Assembly (NCBI RefSeq): GCF_001571385.1
Contig: NZ_BCNW01000001.1
Location: 1,736,001-1,800,000, forward strand
Direction of reading: 5' to 3'
DNA length: 64,000 nucleotides
Origin: Methanofollis ethanolicus
GTDB lineage: Archaea > Halobacteriota > Methanomicrobia > Methanomicrobiales > Methanofollaceae
The number at the start of each line of letters is the position of its first letter. Position 1 is the first letter of the stretch. Under the pieces are notes generated by a model. That model saw only the letters and a program-made list of their open reading frames with translations. It was not told where the DNA came from and made no database searches. The translations under genes and the position numbers were made by a program. This document shows, one piece after another, positions 60,892 to 64,000 of the stretch.

Positions 60892-63800
60892 ATGGCCCCC
60901 GTCAACCTGAGCCCCTCCCTCATCGCCCGGTATTTTTTCCATGACTGTCCGAGGTTCCTGCGGTACAGCGCGACGCCGCCGGCGCGGAGGCGGGCGGACG
61001 GCGTCCCCGACGCCGTCGAGGATAAGAGCATCACCTCCCGCATTCTCACCACGAAGGGCTTTGCCTGGGAGGACGAGGTCGTCGGCAGGCGGATACCGGG
61101 CAAGGTGCTCGTCGCCGAAGGGGGAGCGGTCATCCATGAACGCCGGTTCTCCGCGGACGAGAGCAAAAAAATCCTCGCCGCGGTGAGGCCAGGGACAGGG
61201 GTCTACCAGTCCACCCTGATCGTCCCGAAGAGGTTCTACGCGAGGTACGGCCTCGACCCCGCGGTCTGCACCTTCAACGAGTGCCGCCCCGACCTTCTCT
61301 GGTGCGTGGACGGGGAGGACCGCCCCCTCCTCAGGGTCATCGACCTGAAGGCGACAGACCGGGTGAAGACCTCCCACCGCATCCAGGTCGCCCTGTACAG
61401 CCTCATCCTGGAGAGCGTCCTCGCGGAGCACGCCATCGAGAGGGCGGCCGACGGGGCGGCGGCAGGCATCTGGCTCCAGGACGCGGATGCGCCCGAGATG
61501 CTTGATATCGGGATGGACACGGACGTCCTCGCCACCTTCCTCGCCCGCGACCTCGGGCCCATCCTCACTGTCCCCCACGCCGACCTCCCCTGGCACCTGA
61601 GGCCGGCATGCGAGATGTGCCCCTTCTTCGCCTCCTGCCGGAAGGAGGTGGAGGAAAAAAACTCCGTCTCCCTCCTCCCCGGCCTGACACCCGCGGGACG
61701 CCGCTTCCTCCACGAGAGGGCGGGGGTCGAGACCCTCGACGACCTCGACCGCTTCCTCACCTCGCCCGACGCCGACGACGTGGTCCGGACCTGCGGGTCC
61801 CTGCGGGGGAAGGGTGAACGCCTCAGGGCACAGGTCGGCGCCCTCAGGGACGGGAAAGTCATCCAACTCGGCGGCACCTCGTCCTCCCTGCCGCGGCCCG
61901 AAGGGGTGGGCCTCGTCCTCACCCTCGCCCGCGAACCTGCCGGGAAGAGGGTCTATGCGGCGGGCTTCAGGCGCTTCAAGGGGACGGCGGTGTACGGGAC
62001 GCCGTATCGGGAGTGGACCGCCGTCGCCCGCACCGGAGACGAGTGTGCAACGGTCGTGCAGGAGTTCGTCCGCGCCCTCGCCACCGAACTGGAGGAGGTC
62101 GCACGGTTCAACGTGGGGAAACCCTTCCGCGAACAGAAGTCCCTCCAGACCTATGTCCTCGACGACAGCGAGCGGCGCCTCCTCCTGGAGGCCCTGAAGG
62201 GGTGCGACGGCCCCGACGCCGCCCGCCTCCTCGCCTGCTATGCTGGCGAGGGGGAGGCGGCCTTCGTCAGGTACCCGGTCGTCGTCCTCTCCCGCGTCCT
62301 CGCCGAGTGCTTCGCCCTCCCGGTCCCGGTCGCCGGCCGCCTCCCCGACGCCCTCGCCGCACTCCTCGGCCCCGACCACCCGGCCTCCTTCAGGCCCTCC
62401 TCCCTCTTCTGGCCGGAGACGGGGAACCTCATGAAGAGCGACGCCGTCTATATGGCGTGGTACGAGGGGAAGGCCGAGGCGACATCGTGGATCGAGGGCG
62501 AGGTCAGACGGCGCCTGCGGGCCGAAGGCGACCTCCTCGACGCGGTGCGGGACCGCACCACCCCCCACCGCTGGGCCGAGCACTTCTCCTTCCCGGCGCC
62601 AACAACCTTCAGGCACCCGGAACTCGCCGACCTCGCCGCCGTCATCAGGGAGGAGACGGCCCTCGACGCCGCCGAGGCACGGCGGGTCCGCTCTCTCCCC
62701 CTGAAGGAGGCGGAAAACCTCGGCCTCTGCATCAGGATAGAGTGCCGCGACGGGAGCGGGTGGAACGTCCTCTCCTCCCTCGACGCCGCCACTCTTCCCG
62801 ACACAGGCGGCATGCCCAGCTACCTCCTCGTCCCCGACACCGCGGAGGGGGTGGAGGCGGCGCGGGCCTTCGACGACACGCCTTACCTCGCCACCACCGT
62901 GCCGCCGGGCGGCGATGTTCGCTTCGCCGGGATCGTCGAGACAGAGGAGAGACGGGGCCGGGTGACCGGCCTCACCCTCGCCATCAGGTCGGCACGCGGT
63001 CAGGGGACCTTCTCGGCAGGCGACCGCGCCCTCCTCTTCCCGCGGGCGACAGACTTCACCTCGTCGGCCATCCTCTCCGAACTCGAGGACTACGACGCCT
63101 CGGACACCAACGACCTCCTCGCCCTCATCAGGGACCCACGCCGCTTCGCCGTCCCCATGGCGCCCCTCTGCACACCCGACCCCGCGGCCCTCGAAGGTCT
63201 CACCCCGAGCCAGAGGGCGGCCTTCGCGCAGATCATGGAAAACCGCCTGACCCTGGTCTGGGGGCCGCCGGGCACCGGGAAGACCCATTTCCTGGCAGAG
63301 ACAATCCAGACAACCGCGCGGGCACGCACCCGGCCCCTCCGCATCGCAGTGAGCGCTCTCACCCACGCAGCGATCGAGAACCTCCTCTTCGAGATCCAGA
63401 ACGCCGTCACCGGGGACATCACCCTGCGGCTCTCGGTGAACAAACTCGAGAAGACGACAAGCCCGAAGGGGCGCGGCCTCCTCGCGCTCACCCGCGACGT
63501 CCTCACCGCCATGACCCGTGTCCCCGACGGCTTCGTCCTCGGCGGGACGGCGAAGAGTTTCCAGAAACACCGCGACCTCCTCCCCGCGTTCGACCTCCTG
63601 ATCATCGACGAGGCATCGCAGATGACATTCGGCGAACTCGCCCTCCTCCTCCCCCTGATCAGGGAAGGCGGGAGACTCGTGCTCGCGGGCGACGACTGCC
63701 AGTTGCCGCCCATCGTGAAGGCGGCGGGCGCCGACCACGAAAAATCGGAGTATCAGGACTCGGTCTTCGCATGGCTGAGGCGGCGGGACACCGGGAGGAG

Positions 63801-64000
63801 ATACACCGCGCAACTCCTGGAGAACTGGCGCATGAACAGCACGCTCTCCCGCTTCCCCGCCGAAACCATCTATGGTCCGGGATACACGCCAGCGACGGCA
63901 GAGATAGCGGCCAGGCAGATCATGCGTGCGCCGGCGGACGATGGCCCCTTCGTCGCCTGGGCGCTCGACCCGGCCCACCCCCTCGCCGTCGTCGTGCTCG
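60892..64000 (+). CDS. Cas4-like nuclease fused to SF1 helicase, 3' end outside the window
   Basis: At least 1036 residues, with no stop before the window edge. The N-terminal domain is a RecB/Cas4-like nuclease: FHDCPRFLRY provides the first cluster cysteine, RPDLLWCVDG and VIDLKATD hold the Asp and the Asp-x-Lys of the active site, and CEMCPFFASC the other three cysteines of a [4Fe-4S] cluster. After a long middle region the SF1B (Upf1/Dna2-like) helicase begins: Walker A VWGPPGTGKTHFLAE (about residue 789), motif II LLIIDEASQMTFGE (about 903), motif III LAGDDCQLPPI, then LLENWRMNSTLSRF. This layout is that of Dna2-like or TM0106-type enzymes for DNA repair or defence. A large minus-strand frame over it is a shadow. 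Confidence 0.9.
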   Translation, partial: MAPVNLSPSLIARYFFHDCPRFLRYSATPPARRRADGVPDAVEDKSITSRILTTKGFAWEDEVVGRRIPGKVLVAEGGAVIHERRFSADESKKILAAVRPGTGVYQSTLIVPKRFYARYGLDPAVCTFNECRPDLLWCVDGEDRPLLRVIDLKATDRVKTSHRIQVALYSLILESVLAEHAIERAADGAAAGIWLQDADAPEMLDIGMDTDVLATFLARDLGPILTVPHADLPWHLRPACEMCPFFASCRKEVEEKNSVSLLPGLTPAGRRFLHERAGVETLDDLDRFLTSPDADDVVRTCGSLRGKGERLRAQVGALRDGKVIQLGGTSSSLPRPEGVGLVLTLAREPAGKRVYAAGFRRFKGTAVYGTPYREWTAVARTGDECATVVQEFVRALATELEEVARFNVGKPFREQKSLQTYVLDDSERRLLLEALKGCDGPDAARLLACYAGEGEAAFVRYPVVVLSRVLAECFALPVPVAGRLPDALAALLGPDHPASFRPSSLFWPETGNLMKSDAVYMAWYEGKAEATSWIEGEVRRRLRAEGDLLDAVRDRTTPHRWAEHFSFPAPTTFRHPELADLAAVIREETALDAAEARRVRSLPLKEAENLGLCIRIECRDGSGWNVLSSLDAATLPDTGGMPSYLLVPDTAEGVEAARAFDDTPYLATTVPPGGDVRFAGIVETEERRGRVTGLTLAIRSARGQGTFSAGDRALLFPRATDFTSSAILSELEDYDASDTNDLLALIRDPRRFAVPMAPLCTPDPAALEGLTPSQRAAFAQIMENRLTLVWGPPGTGKTHFLAETIQTTARARTRPLRIAVSALTHAAIENLLFEIQNAVTGDITLRLSVNKLEKTTSPKGRGLLALTRDVLTAMTRVPDGFVLGGTAKSFQKHRDLLPAFDLLIIDEASQMTFGELALLLPLIREGGRLVLAGDDCQLPPIVKAAGADHEKSEYQDSVFAWLRRRDTGRRYTAQLLENWRMNSTLSRFPAETIYGPGYTPATAEIAARQIMRAPADDGPFVAWALDPAHPLAVVVL

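Noticed and set aside
60856-63978. A minus-strand open frame of 1040 codons.
   Set aside because: It is a shadow of the helicase-nuclease on the plus strand. Its translation is low-complexity (Glu/Gly/Arg/Pro-rich) without any motif, whereas the plus strand shows full nuclease and helicase motifs.

Overview
The window is a G+C-rich archaeal chromosome segment, most likely from a methanogen of the Methanomicrobiales. The archaeal assignment rests on a TBP-fold protein, an Orc1/Cdc6 initiator, a HerA-NurA pair, a DUF365 protein, leaderless-looking promoters with TATA boxes, and families typical of methanogens (an iron-sulfur flavoprotein, small soluble histidine kinases). The order-level placement is inference from general protein character, not from a marker gene. 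I saw no rRNA or tRNA gene.

Layout. 1-16 kb is mostly ordinary chromosome: partial rsgA, a DUF1848 protein, an acetoacetate-decarboxylase-like/SDR pair, tandem membrane proteins, a YczE-like protein, a flavoprotein behind three palindromes, GNAT, CPBP protease, a CDF transporter with a NifX-like tail, a DUF234 ATPase whose start codon lies inside a perfect palindrome, and a NYN-domain protein. 16.6-20.8 kb is a decaying mobile-element region: an Orc1/Cdc6 gene, a frameshifted virus/plasmid-type replication protein, and truncated pieces of several gene families around a single CRISPR-like repeat.

20.8-50 kb is a defence island. On the minus strand lie EVE, a DUF5655/NucS-like nuclease, DUF365 and a divergent TBP. 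On the plus strand follows a compositionally distinct block: UvrD-like helicase with a Cas4/AddB-type Fe-S nuclease tail, Type III-like Mod and Res, then a D12 adenine methylase, HerA and NurA. Next is a single-TRD specificity-like protein fused in operon to an N6-methyltransferase-like protein that has lost the NPPF motif, followed by a histidine kinase, an unknown helical protein and a CHAT/caspase-like protein. This set is the best candidate here for an undescribed system. A complete Wadjet operon (jetD-jetA-jetB-jetC) follows.

50-64 kb returns to mixed chromosome: a DUF6884/YaaA-like protein, a frameshifted tandem GIY-YIG protein, a TIM-barrel protein, an EndoIII-like Fe-S protein, an ABC exporter half-transporter, a methyltransferase with two membrane proteins, a split YeeE/YedE pair, and a large Cas4-like nuclease/SF1 helicase that runs off the right edge.
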